DNA from: JAENVU01 sp031422675 | GTDB lineage: Bacteria > Actinomycetota > Acidimicrobiia > IMCC26256 > JAENVU01 | Assembly (NCBI GenBank): GCA_031422675.1 | Contig: JANPMG010000054.1 | Coordinates: forward strand, 1 to 10,281 | Reading direction: 5' to 3' | DNA length: 10,281 bases | In this document: one piece after another, positions 1-5,866 of the stretch | Layout of the letters: every line of letters begins with the position of its first letter | Numbering within the stretch: the first letter of the stretch is position 1 | The notes under the pieces: generated by a model | Told to the model about the DNA's origin: nothing | The model's input: only the letters and a program-made list of their open reading frames with translations | The model's database searches: none | Position numbers and translations under genes: made by a program

Positions 1-257
1 ACGTGCACCTGCGGCCAGGTGAACGTGCCGGCGCGCGCCGAGAACCCCACCCGGGCGAAGCGGCGCAGCGCGATGATCCCACCGGAGATCAGGCCCGCGA
101 TCGCGGGGTAGGTGGCGATGGGGAACAGCCCCGATTCCCAGGCGTTGAACGAGGCGCCACCGCCCGGGACGACGAAGACGCCGAGCACCGAGAAGCCGGC
201 CGTGACTGCGCCGCCGGCCATGACGACGATCTCCGCGCGTGACGGTTGTTGGTTCAC
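1..257 (-). CDS. Small membrane protein, partial (C-terminus off the left edge)
   Basis: The reverse strand reads open from a GTG at 257 to the window edge, giving 85 residues beginning VNQQPSRAEIVVMAGG. A Shine-Dalgarno sequence GGGAGG lies 4 nt before the GTG, which fixes the start. Two hydrophobic stretches are visible, at about residues 10-30 and 43-64, separated by a Gly/Ser/Asn-rich loop. They are followed by a basic segment (RRFARVGFSARAG), so it is probably an integral membrane protein with at least two helices and possibly more beyond the edge. No enzymatic motif is visible and I do not recognise the family. It is transcribed divergently from purN across about 120 bp, so any link to purine synthesis is only positional. 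The call as a real gene is fairly secure; the function is unknown. Confidence 0.72.
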   Translation of the reverse strand, partial: MNQQPSRAEIVVMAGGAVTAGFSVLGVFVVPGGGASFNAWESGLFPIATYPAIAGLISGGIIALRRFARVGFSARAGTFTWPQVH

Positions 258-315
258 GATTCCTCCCCGAGTCCGGTTCGACAGTGAATCACGTCAGACG
301 CCCGATGTCCGACGT

Positions 316-325
316 CCACCGGTGG
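316..325. promoter_or_regulatory. 10-bp perfect palindrome, possible operator
   Basis: CCACCGGTGG is its own reverse complement. It lies about 56-65 bp upstream of the purN ATG and 59-68 bp upstream of the divergent membrane-protein start, so a bound regulator could serve both. Palindromes of this length arise by chance in GC-rich DNA, so the assignment is tentative. Confidence 0.3.
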
Positions 326-366
326 CGCGAGCGTTGTCGACCCGGGAGCCCGACCACCAATGCGGG

Positions 367-372
367 TAGGTT
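367..372 (+). promoter_or_regulatory. -10-like hexamer of purN, likely leaderless transcript
   Basis: TAGGTT fits TANNNT and ends 8 nt before the ATG at 381. That places transcription initiation at or within a couple of bases of the start codon. No Shine-Dalgarno sequence lies between, which agrees with leaderless translation. No -35 element is evident. Confidence 0.5.
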
Positions 373-380
373 GGCGGACG

Positions 381-983
381 ATGCAGATCGGGGTGCTGGC
401 GTCGGGCAGTGGGACGATTCTCCAGTCCCTGCTGGACGCGAACCTGCCCATCGCCGTGGTGATCGCCGACCGTCCGTGTGCGGCGACCGAGCGGGCCGAG
501 ACGGCCGGGGTGCCGGCCGAGGTGGTCCTGCGGTCCAGCTACGGCGCCGACTTCGACCGGGTCGCCTACACCCACCAGATCGTCGACGAGCTGGCACGCC
601 ACGGTGTGGAGCTGGTTGCGATGGCGGGGTTCGGCACGATTCTCGAGCAGCCGATCCATGACGCCTATCCGGATCGGATCGTGAACACCCATCCGGCGCT
701 GCTGCCTGCGTTCAAGGGCTGGCACGCGGTGCAGGCCGCGTTCGACGCCGGGGTCGAGGTCACCGGCTGTACCGTCCACCTCGCCCGGCTCGATGTGGAC
801 GAGGGCCCGATCCTCGCCCAGGAGGCGGTGCCGGTCTTGCCCGACGACACGGTCGAGACCCTGCACGAACGCATCAAAGCGGTCGAACGGCGGCTGTACC
901 CCGCCGTGTTGCACGAGCTGATCGACCACCAACTGATCGACCACGAACTGATCGACCACGAACTCATCGAACGGGAGTCCTGA
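381..983 (+). CDS. purN: Phosphoribosylglycinamide formyltransferase (GAR transformylase)
   Basis: The product transfers a formyl group from 10-formyl-THF to GAR, the third step of de novo purine synthesis, in the cytoplasm. The 200-residue length fits the family (about 210 in E. coli). The catalytic triad is visible as N102 and H104 in VNTHPALLP and D140 in LDVDEGPILAQ. The phosphate loop near the N-terminus is ASGSGTILQ; the E. coli asparagine in the equivalent loop is replaced by Ile, a hydrophobic variant that also occurs in actinobacterial relatives. The start at 381 is chosen because the family begins MxIxVLxSG; an in-frame ATG at 360 would add MRVGWRT and swallow the -10 box. The C-terminus is odd: LIDHQ-LIDHE-LIDHE-LIERE, a near-perfect tandem repeat. 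purH follows after 3 nt. Confidence 0.95.
   Translation: MQIGVLASGSGTILQSLLDANLPIAVVIADRPCAATERAETAGVPAEVVLRSSYGADFDRVAYTHQIVDELARHGVELVAMAGFGTILEQPIHDAYPDRIVNTHPALLPAFKGWHAVQAAFDAGVEVTGCTVHLARLDVDEGPILAQEAVPVLPDDTVETLHERIKAVERRLYPAVLHELIDHQLIDHELIDHELIERES
918..977 (+). repeat. 15-bp in-frame tandem repeat at the 3' end of purN
   Basis: Four consecutive 15-bp units start at 918, 933, 948 and 963. The second and third are identical (CTGATCGACCACGAA), the first differs at one base, and the fourth is degenerate. They encode LIDHQ, LIDHE, LIDHE, LIERE. The period is a multiple of three, so gain or loss of a unit would preserve the frame. The repeat lies beyond the catalytic core, where PurN tails vary. 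Confidence 0.9.
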
Positions 984-986
984 GGA

Positions 987-2486
987 ATGCGCGCGCTGCT
1001 GTCCGTGTACGACAAGACCGGGATCGTGGAATTTGCGCGCGCTTTGCGCGAGCTCGGTGTGGCGCTGGTTTCGAGTGGGGGGACCGCGGCCAAGATCGCA
1101 GACGCGGGACTGCCCGTCACCGATGTCGCCGAACTCACCGGCGTGCCCGCGATCCTCGATCACCGCGTGGTCACGCTCCACCCGAAGGTGCATGGCGGCC
1201 TGCTCGCGGACCCCACCAACCCCAACCACCAGGCGGACATGGTGGAGCACGGCATCGAGCCCTTCGACCTGGTGGTGACCAACCTCTATCCGTTCCACAC
1301 CGATCCGTCGATCGAACTCATCGACATCGGTGGTCCGGCGATGACGCGCGCCGCGGCGAAGAATCATGCGCACGTGGGGATCGTCACGAGTCCGGACCAG
1401 TACGCGTTGGTGCTGGCCGAGTTGCGCGAACACGGCGCGCTGACGGACGCCACCCGGCGCGCGCTCGCACTCGAAGCATTTGCGCACACTGCGGCGTATG
1501 ACGCGGCGATCGTGGAATGGCTTCAAGCGGGCGAAGCGCTGCCGCGCCATCTGGTGATCCCGCTGACCCGTTCGAACGAGACGCTTCGATACGGCGAGAA
1601 CCCACACCAGCAGGGGGCACGGTACCGACGGGCGGGAACGACCACGTGGTGGGACGGCCTCGTGCAACACGGAGGTCTCGCGCTCAGTTACCTCAACCTC
1701 TACGACACCGAGGCCGCCTGGAAACTCGCCCACGATCTCGGCGATCGCGCGGTGTGCGCCATCATCAAACACGCGAACCCGTGTGGGGTCGCCGTGGCTC
1801 GCGATCTCCCCACCGCGTATCAGCGCGCGTTGGAGTGCGACGAGCGCTCGGCGTTCGGTGGCATCGTCGCGTTCAACCGCCCGATCGACGACGAGACCGC
1901 CGCGGCGATGGTCAGCGGTCCGCAGGCCGACGTCGTGATCGCGCCCGGATACACGGCGGGCGCGTTGGAAGCGCTGCGGGCCAAGCGCAAGAACACGCGA
2001 CTGTTGGGGGCGCCCGCGCCCGCAGGAGAGGCACGCGAGTTCCGCCAGATCTCGGGCGGATTCCTGGTGCAGGACGCGGCGCACTTCGCCGCCGGCCGTG
2101 ACGCTTGGAAGGTGGTCACCAAGGCCGCCCCCACCGCCGAGCAGTGGGCGGATGCGGAACTGGCCTGGCGGATCTGTGGTCACGTGAAGTCGAACTCGAT
2201 CGTGCTGGTGAAGGACGGGCAGGCCGTGGGTATCGGCGCCGGTCAGCAGAACCGCGTGGAATCCGGAGAGATCGCGGCGAAGAAGGCCAACGGACGCGCC
2301 GTCGGTGGCGCGTGCGCGTCGGACGCGTTCTACCCCTTCCCGGACGGCGTCGAGGCGGCGGCCGGTGCCGGCGTCGCGGTCGTGATGCAGCCGGGTGGCT
2401 CGGTGAGTGACGAGAAGGTCATCACCCGCGCCGACGAACTCGGTCTCGCCATGGTCCTCACCGGCGAACGCCACTTCCTTCACTAA
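987..2486 (+). CDS. purH: Bifunctional AICAR transformylase / IMP cyclohydrolase
   Basis: The product catalyses the last two steps of IMP synthesis: formylation of AICAR with 10-formyl-THF, then ring closure. At 499 residues it is near full family length. The N-terminal cyclohydrolase domain (about 1-185) shows SVYDKTG near residue 6, SSGGTAAKI near 29, LDHRVVTLHPKVHGG with K67, NLYPF at 99-103 and IDIGGPAMTRAAAKN. The C-terminal transformylase domain shows LRYGENPHQ at 200-208, the catalytic Lys-His pair K261-H262 in IIKHANPCG, SAFGGIVAFN, VKSNSIVL, GIGAGQQNRV, ASDAFYPF at 444-451 and the terminal GERHFLH. The start is the ATG at 987 with Shine-Dalgarno GGGAG at 973-977 lying inside the end of purN. 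Only 3 nt separate the genes, so translation is probably coupled. Stop TAA. Confidence 0.97.
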   Translation: MRALLSVYDKTGIVEFARALRELGVALVSSGGTAAKIADAGLPVTDVAELTGVPAILDHRVVTLHPKVHGGLLADPTNPNHQADMVEHGIEPFDLVVTNLYPFHTDPSIELIDIGGPAMTRAAAKNHAHVGIVTSPDQYALVLAELREHGALTDATRRALALEAFAHTAAYDAAIVEWLQAGEALPRHLVIPLTRSNETLRYGENPHQQGARYRRAGTTTWWDGLVQHGGLALSYLNLYDTEAAWKLAHDLGDRAVCAIIKHANPCGVAVARDLPTAYQRALECDERSAFGGIVAFNRPIDDETAAAMVSGPQADVVIAPGYTAGALEALRAKRKNTRLLGAPAPAGEAREFRQISGGFLVQDAAHFAAGRDAWKVVTKAAPTAEQWADAELAWRICGHVKSNSIVLVKDGQAVGIGAGQQNRVESGEIAAKKANGRAVGGACASDAFYPFPDGVEAAAGAGVAVVMQPGGSVSDEKVITRADELGLAMVLTGERHFLH

Positions 2487-2490
2487 GGAG
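2485..2490 (+). promoter_or_regulatory. Ribosome binding site deciding the folD start
   Basis: AAGGAG overlaps the purH stop codon (TAA at 2484-2486) and lies 6 nt before a GTG at 2497. This selects that GTG over upstream in-frame starts inside purH and over the in-frame GTG at 2503. Confidence 0.75.
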
Positions 2491-2496
2491 CTGAAC

Positions 2497-3369
2497 GTGA
2501 GCGTGAGCGAGACGTTGTTCATGCCGGGGGGACCGGTGGCGGACGCCGTGTTCGCGGACCTCAGGCCGCGGATCGAGAGGCTGATCGCACACGGTCGGGC
2601 CCCCGGTCTGGCCACGCTGCTCGTGGGCGAGGACGACGCGAGTGCGCGCTACGTGGGCATGAAGCACGCCAAGGCGGCGGCGCTCGGGTGTCATTCGGTC
2701 GATGTCCATCTCGGTCCTGATGCCACCCAGGCCGAAGTGCTCGACGCCATCGCGGAGTTGAACGCGGACGACACCGTCGACGCGGTGTTGTTCCAATATC
2801 CGGCGCCGTCCCACATCGACTTCGAGGCCGCGCTGCTCACGCTGGACCCGGACAAGGATGTCGACGGGATGCATCCGCAGAATCTGGGCCGGCTCGCACT
2901 GTCGATGCCGGGTCCGGTGCCGTGCACGCCGGCGGGGATCGAGGCGCTGCTCGCCTTCTACGAGATCCCGGTGGCCGGGCGAGAGGTGTGCATCCTCGGG
3001 CGCGGGGTCACGATCGGACGGCCACTGGCGATGTTGCTGTCCCAGAAGCGGCCGACGGCGAACGCCGCGGTCACCGTGGTGCACACCGGGGTGACGGACT
3101 GGCCCGTGTACACGAAGCGGGCCGCGGTCGTGGTGGCCGCCGCCGGTGTTCCCGGCATCATCCAACCCGAGCACCTCTCGCCCGGGTGCGCGGTGGTGGG
3201 GGCGGGTGTTCGGTACGAAGGTCGCATCCTCCTCCCCGACGTCGACGAGGCCTGTGAGGAAGTGGCCGGGGCCATCACCCCGCGCGTGGGTGGGGTAGGT
3301 CCGACGACGATCGCCATGCTGTTCCGCAACCTGGTCGAGATCGCCGAGCGAAACCTGACCGCGTCGTGA
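2497..3369 (+). CDS. folD: Methylene-THF dehydrogenase / methenyl-THF cyclohydrolase
   Basis: The product interconverts 5,10-methylene-, 5,10-methenyl- and 10-formyl-THF with NAD(P), in the cytoplasm. The 290-residue length matches FolD. Visible signatures are VGEDDASARYVGMK at 43-56 with catalytic Y52 and K56, FQYPAP with Q100, DKDVDGMHP from 119, CTPAGIEALL, the nucleotide-binding loop GRGVTIGRP at 168-176, an AAVTVVHTGVT strand, VVVAAAGVPGII, and VGGVGPTTIAML from 264. Differences from the E. coli wording, such as FQYPAP for VQLPLP and GRGVTIGRP for GRSxxVGRP, are conservative. It starts 10 nt after purH, behind a strong Shine-Dalgarno site, so it is almost certainly in the same operon. 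It supplies the 10-formyl-THF used by PurN and PurH. The TGA stop sits in the left arm of an inverted repeat. Confidence 0.95.
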   Translation: MSVSETLFMPGGPVADAVFADLRPRIERLIAHGRAPGLATLLVGEDDASARYVGMKHAKAAALGCHSVDVHLGPDATQAEVLDAIAELNADDTVDAVLFQYPAPSHIDFEAALLTLDPDKDVDGMHPQNLGRLALSMPGPVPCTPAGIEALLAFYEIPVAGREVCILGRGVTIGRPLAMLLSQKRPTANAAVTVVHTGVTDWPVYTKRAAVVVAAAGVPGIIQPEHLSPGCAVVGAGVRYEGRILLPDVDEACEEVAGAITPRVGGVGPTTIAMLFRNLVEIAERNLTAS

Positions 3370-3417
3370 CTTCTGTGCAGTATTCGGTGCTCTGGCCCCC
3401 CAAAGTGCACAGAAGTC
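3368..3417. repeat. 12-bp perfect inverted repeat after folD (possible terminator or mobile-repeat remnant)
   Basis: The left arm GACTTCTGTGCA (3368-3379) is perfectly complementary to the right arm TGCACAGAAGTC (3406-3417). A 26-nt spacer with a run of six C (3396-3401) lies between them. The left arm overlaps the folD stop codon. There is no T-tract and the loop is long, so it is not a canonical intrinsic terminator. It could be an extragenic palindromic element, a 3'-end stabilising stem or a protein-binding dyad. No second copy was noticed in the window. Confidence 0.8.
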
Positions 3418-3433
3418 GGAAGGCGGGGATGCC

Positions 3434-3634
3434 GTGACCGGGTCGGAACTCGTCTCCTGTCCGCTGTGCGCGCAGCGCACCGATCCGGACGTCCGCTGTC
3501 CGGCGTGCGGCATGACGTCGCAGTTCGGCCCGGATCGCCCCAACCCGTTCGCAGGTGCGACGCTGTGGGTCATGATCGGGGTGATCGTGGTGGTGCTCGC
3601 GCTGACGCTGGCCGTCGTCGCCCTCGCCGCCTGA
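3434..3634 (+). CDS. Zinc-ribbon single-span membrane microprotein
   Basis: This 66-residue protein has two CxxC knuckles, C9-P-L-C12 and C22-P-A-C25, spaced as in a zinc ribbon. A polar Pro/Asn-rich linker follows, then one hydrophobic helix from about residue 43 to the C-terminus (LWVMIGVIVVVLALTLAVVALAA). The likely arrangement is a cytoplasmic zinc ribbon anchored by a C-terminal transmembrane segment. The start is the GTG at 3434, with GGAAGG (3418-3423) and GCGGGG (3423-3428) upstream; an out-of-frame ATG at 3429 stops after two codons. It lies between folD and icd with gaps of 64 and 71 nt, so it may be cotranscribed with either. No function can be assigned; such small zinc-ribbon membrane proteins are usually annotated as hypothetical. 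Confidence 0.75.
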   Translation: MTGSELVSCPLCAQRTDPDVRCPACGMTSQFGPDRPNPFAGATLWVMIGVIVVVLALTLAVVALAA

Positions 3635-3641
3635 TCGAAAC

Positions 3642-3686
3642 GCCCGTCCCGCCCGTTCCGTTGTCGCCCGTTCCCGTCTAGCCCGT
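3642..3686. repeat. Four GCCCGT hexamers upstream of icd
   Basis: GCCCGT occurs at 3642, 3651, 3666 and 3681; the last three are spaced exactly 15 bp apart. They fill most of the 71-bp gap between the zinc-ribbon gene and icd. They could be a repeated protein-binding site or simple-sequence drift in GC-rich DNA. No -10 or -35 elements for icd were convincing in the same gap. Confidence 0.45.
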
Positions 3687-3705
3687 CACCACCGAAGGAA
3701 ACCTG

Positions 3706-4902
3706 ATGCCCGAGAAGATCACCCAGAACGCCGACGGCTCCCTGAACGTGCCCGACGAGCCGATCATCCCTTTCATCGAGGGTGACGGCACCGGGGTCGA
3801 CATCTGGCCCGCGGCGAAGCTCGTGATGGACGCGGCCGGCGCGAAGCACGGCAAGACCATCGGCTGGGTCGAGGTGTTGGCCGGGCAGAAGGCGTTCGAC
3901 GAGACCGGGAACTGGCTCCCGGACGAGACCGTCGAGTCGTTCCGTGACCACCTCATCGGCATCAAGGGTCCGCTGACCACGCCGGTGGGCGGTGGTATCC
4001 GGTCGCTCAACGTTGCGCTGCGCCAGATCCTGGACCTCTACGTGTGTTTGCGACCGGTGCGGTGGTTCACAGGCGTGCCGTCGCCGGTGAAGCATCCGGA
4101 GAAGGTCGACATGGTGATCTTCCGTGAGAACACCGAGGACATCTACGCCGGCCTCGAAGTGGAAGAGGGCACGCCCGAGGCGAAGCGACTCATCGAAATG
4201 CTGAAGGACGAGATGGGGTGGGACATCCGGCCCGATTCGGGGGTGGGGATCAAGCCGATCTCCGAGACCGGATCGAAGCGTCTGATCCGCGCGTCGATCG
4301 AGTACGCAATCAAGAAGCAGCGCAAGTCCGTGACCATGGTGCACAAGGGGAACATCCAGAAGTTCACCGAAGGCGCGTTCCGCAACTGGGGCTACGAACT
4401 CACGCGTGAGGAGTTCGGCGACTTTGCCGTCGGCTGGGACGACTGCAACGGTGATCCCGGCGACAAGGTGCTGGTCAAGGACGCCATCGCCGACATCACG
4501 CTCCAGCAGGTGTTGACCCGGCCCGACGAGTTCGACGTGATCGCCACCACCAACCTGAACGGTGACTACCTGAGCGACGCGCTGGCGGCCCAGGTGGGCG
4601 GCATTGGCATCGCGCCGGGTGGGAACATCAACTACGTCACCGGGCACGGCATCTTCGAGGCGACCCACGGGACCGCACCGAAGTACGCCGGGCAGGACAA
4701 GGTGAACCCCGGCTCGGTCCTGCTCTCGGGCGTGATGATGTTCGAACACCTCGGTTGGCAGGATGCCGCCGACGACATCGTCCGCGCGCTCGAGGCCACC
4801 ATCGGCGACAAAGTGGTGACCTACGACTTCGCCCGCCAGATGGACGGCGCCACCGAGGTGAAGTGTTCCGAGTTCGCCCAGGCCATCGTCGATCGCTTGT
4901 AG
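3706..4902 (+). CDS. icd: NADP-dependent isocitrate dehydrogenase (homodimeric, E. coli type)
   Basis: The product oxidatively decarboxylates isocitrate to 2-oxoglutarate in the TCA cycle, producing NADPH. The 398-residue length is slightly shorter than the E. coli enzyme (416). Substrate-site residues are visible: S100 and N102 in GGGIRSLNVALRQ, R106, R116, R140 in IFRENTEDIYAG and Y147, plus K214 in MVHKGNIQKF and metal ligands D287 and D291 in NLNGDYLSDAL. NADP specificity is indicated by K326-Y327 in THGTAPKYAG together with Y373 and R377 in VTYDFAR, matching the E. coli Lys-Tyr-Tyr-Arg set. S100 corresponds to the serine phosphorylated by AceK in E. coli; nothing here indicates such a kinase. 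The ATG at 3706 has Shine-Dalgarno GAAGGA with 6-nt spacing. A 7-bp stem-loop follows the TAG stop. Confidence 0.96.
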   Translation: MPEKITQNADGSLNVPDEPIIPFIEGDGTGVDIWPAAKLVMDAAGAKHGKTIGWVEVLAGQKAFDETGNWLPDETVESFRDHLIGIKGPLTTPVGGGIRSLNVALRQILDLYVCLRPVRWFTGVPSPVKHPEKVDMVIFRENTEDIYAGLEVEEGTPEAKRLIEMLKDEMGWDIRPDSGVGIKPISETGSKRLIRASIEYAIKKQRKSVTMVHKGNIQKFTEGAFRNWGYELTREEFGDFAVGWDDCNGDPGDKVLVKDAIADITLQQVLTRPDEFDVIATTNLNGDYLSDALAAQVGGIGIAPGGNINYVTGHGIFEATHGTAPKYAGQDKVNPGSVLLSGVMMFEHLGWQDAADDIVRALEATIGDKVVTYDFARQMDGATEVKCSEFAQAIVDRL

Positions 4903-4924
4903 CGGTCATCCGTTCCTTGACCGC
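4902..4924 (+). terminator. Stem-loop at the icd stop codon, candidate terminator
   Basis: GCGGTCA (4902-4908) pairs perfectly with TGACCGC (4918-4924) around a 9-nt loop; the first G is the last base of the icd TAG stop. No T-run follows. It is therefore either a weak or L-shaped terminator, as often proposed for high-GC bacteria, or a 3'-end stabiliser. Confidence 0.5.
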
Positions 4925-4956
4925 GCGCCGAAGACTTTCGTGGAGATGACTCACGG

Positions 4957-5742
4957 ATGATCCTCGCGGAACTCGTGGTGCGCCACACTCGCAAGCACAT
5001 GCCGACGCGCCGGGTCGCGCTCGGTGACCAGTATCTGCCGATGACCGGTTCGGCCCACGGTGCCGGGCTCCTGGCGGCGGTGGTGGCCGAGAACGTCGGG
5101 TCGCTCGACGACGAACAGATGGACGAGATCCCGCGGCTGCTCCACGAGCTCTTGCGGAACGGCATCAATGTCCCGCGCATCGCGCTCCGGCACCGGCTCC
5201 AAACGGACGTGCACGGGTTGGACCGCTCGCGTCACCGCTTGCTGGAAGAGGACGGTCGACTCATCGTCGAGCTCGACGCCCACGGCGCGCCGGGCCCGCA
5301 AGTGGTCGGTGCGATCATGGCGGCCGGCGCCCTGGGCTCCAGTGTGCGGCAGCGGGCGATCCGCGCGATCGAGGCGGCCGTGGCCCAGCCCGGGGTGATC
5401 CCCGAGCCGTTCTTCGTCCGGCGGTTGCTGGAAGGAATCCCGATCCTGCGGCCACCGACCGCCGGGGTGGGGCCCGTGGAGTCGGCGTACAGCGAACTCG
5501 AGACCGGTTCGTGGGTCGGCGTGCCGGCCGAGCGTCGGTGGGCGATGGAAGTGCTCGGACTGCGGGCCGACATGGGTCTCGATCGCACCGACATCCAGCA
5601 GCGGTTCCGCCGGTTGCTCCGCCTCGCCCATCCGGACCAGGGCGGGTCCTCCGACGGCGCCGCCGAGCGGATCGCGGAACTCAGCGAGGCCCGCACCCGC
5701 CTCTTCCATGATGCCGCCGAAAGCGACATCTCCAAGCCCTGA
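4957..5742 (+). CDS. J-domain (DnaJ-like) protein with an unrecognised N-terminal region
   Basis: The 261-residue protein ends in a J domain at about 196-252: AMEVLGL, a charged helix II (IQQRFRRLLRLA), the diagnostic HPD tripeptide at 225-227, then a helix III with AERIAELSEARTRLF. J domains stimulate the ATPase of DnaK/Hsp70 through HPD, so this is a plausible co-chaperone. The G/F-rich segment, zinc-finger repeats and client-binding domain of true DnaJ are absent. The first 190 residues, which contain a run of polar and charged helices, match nothing I recognise and presumably define the target. The ATG at 4957 has only a distant GGAG (4942-4945, 11 nt away). The gene lies 54 bp after icd; the stem-loop between them suggests a separate unit. 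It is unlikely to be the main DnaJ. Confidence 0.85.
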   Translation: MILAELVVRHTRKHMPTRRVALGDQYLPMTGSAHGAGLLAAVVAENVGSLDDEQMDEIPRLLHELLRNGINVPRIALRHRLQTDVHGLDRSRHRLLEEDGRLIVELDAHGAPGPQVVGAIMAAGALGSSVRQRAIRAIEAAVAQPGVIPEPFFVRRLLEGIPILRPPTAGVGPVESAYSELETGSWVGVPAERRWAMEVLGLRADMGLDRTDIQQRFRRLLRLAHPDQGGSSDGAAERIAELSEARTRLFHDAAESDISKP

Positions 5743-5747
5743 GGCGC

Positions 5748-5779
5748 TCGGGCGACGTCGGTTCACGCGCCCCGCCCGA
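5748..5779 (+). terminator. GC-rich stem after the J-domain gene, candidate terminator
   Basis: TCGGGCG (5748-5754) pairs with CGCCCGA (5773-5779) across an 18-nt loop, starting 6 nt after the TGA stop. An alternative pairing, GGTTC (5760-5764) with GAACC (5778-5782), competes with it. No T-tract follows, so termination activity is uncertain. Confidence 0.35.
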
Positions 5780-5817
5780 ACCACCGGTCGAACGGGCAGG
5801 CGTCAGTGAGGTGCCGG

Positions 5818-5823
5818 TAAGCT
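5818..5823 (+). promoter_or_regulatory. -10-like hexamer upstream of the lipoprotein gene
   Basis: TAAGCT fits TANNNT and lies 43 nt before the GTG at 5867. If used, it gives a leader of about 36-37 nt, and the leader would carry the AGGGA Shine-Dalgarno sequence. The -35 region is not recognisable. Confidence 0.35.
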
Positions 5824-5866
5824 CGGTTCCCTGGTCTGCCTTCTCGACCGCGAAGCAGGGATCGCT

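Larger units (their letters stand above)
258..380. promoter_or_regulatory. Divergent intergenic region between the membrane protein and purN
   Basis: This 123-bp gap must hold promoters for both flanking genes. Visible elements are a perfect 10-bp palindrome CCACCGGTGG at 316-325, a loose inverted pair ACGTC (291-295) and GACGT (311-315), and the purN -10-like hexamer at 367-372. No convincing -35 box is seen on either strand. No ZTP-type riboswitch core is seen, although purH and folD are classic targets of that class. Confidence 0.5.

Noticed and set aside
360..380. Upstream ATG extending PurN by seven residues
   Set aside because: PurN proteins begin just before the first beta strand (MQIGVLASG). 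The extension would place the -10-like box inside the coding region and has no ribosome binding site.
258..380. ZTP (pfl) riboswitch ahead of the purine/folate operon
   Set aside because: Expected from the gene content, but no recognisable conserved core is present and purN appears leaderless, leaving no room for a 5' leader.
294..2615. 773-codon minus-strand open frame opposite purN and purH
   Set aside because: It lies wholly antisense to two securely identified enzymes. Its product is Arg/His/Asp/Gly-rich with no domain, and long antisense frames are expected from third-position GC bias.
3635..3706. Stop-codon read-through extension of the zinc-ribbon protein
   Set aside because: The frame stays open for 23 codons after the TGA and closes at the icd start, but the translation is Pro/Arg/Ser filler produced by the GCCCGT repeats, with no read-through signal.
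2458..4749. 763-codon minus-strand open frame opposite folD, the zinc-ribbon gene and icd
   Set aside because: Same reasoning: it spans several real genes and their intergenic gaps, and the translation is low-complexity His/Asp/Arg-rich with no recognisable motif.
4946..4960. Four-codon mini-ORF overlapping the J-domain start
   Set aside because: ATG at 4946 encodes only M-T-H-G before a TGA that overlaps the J-domain ATG. It has no well-placed ribosome binding site and is probably chance.
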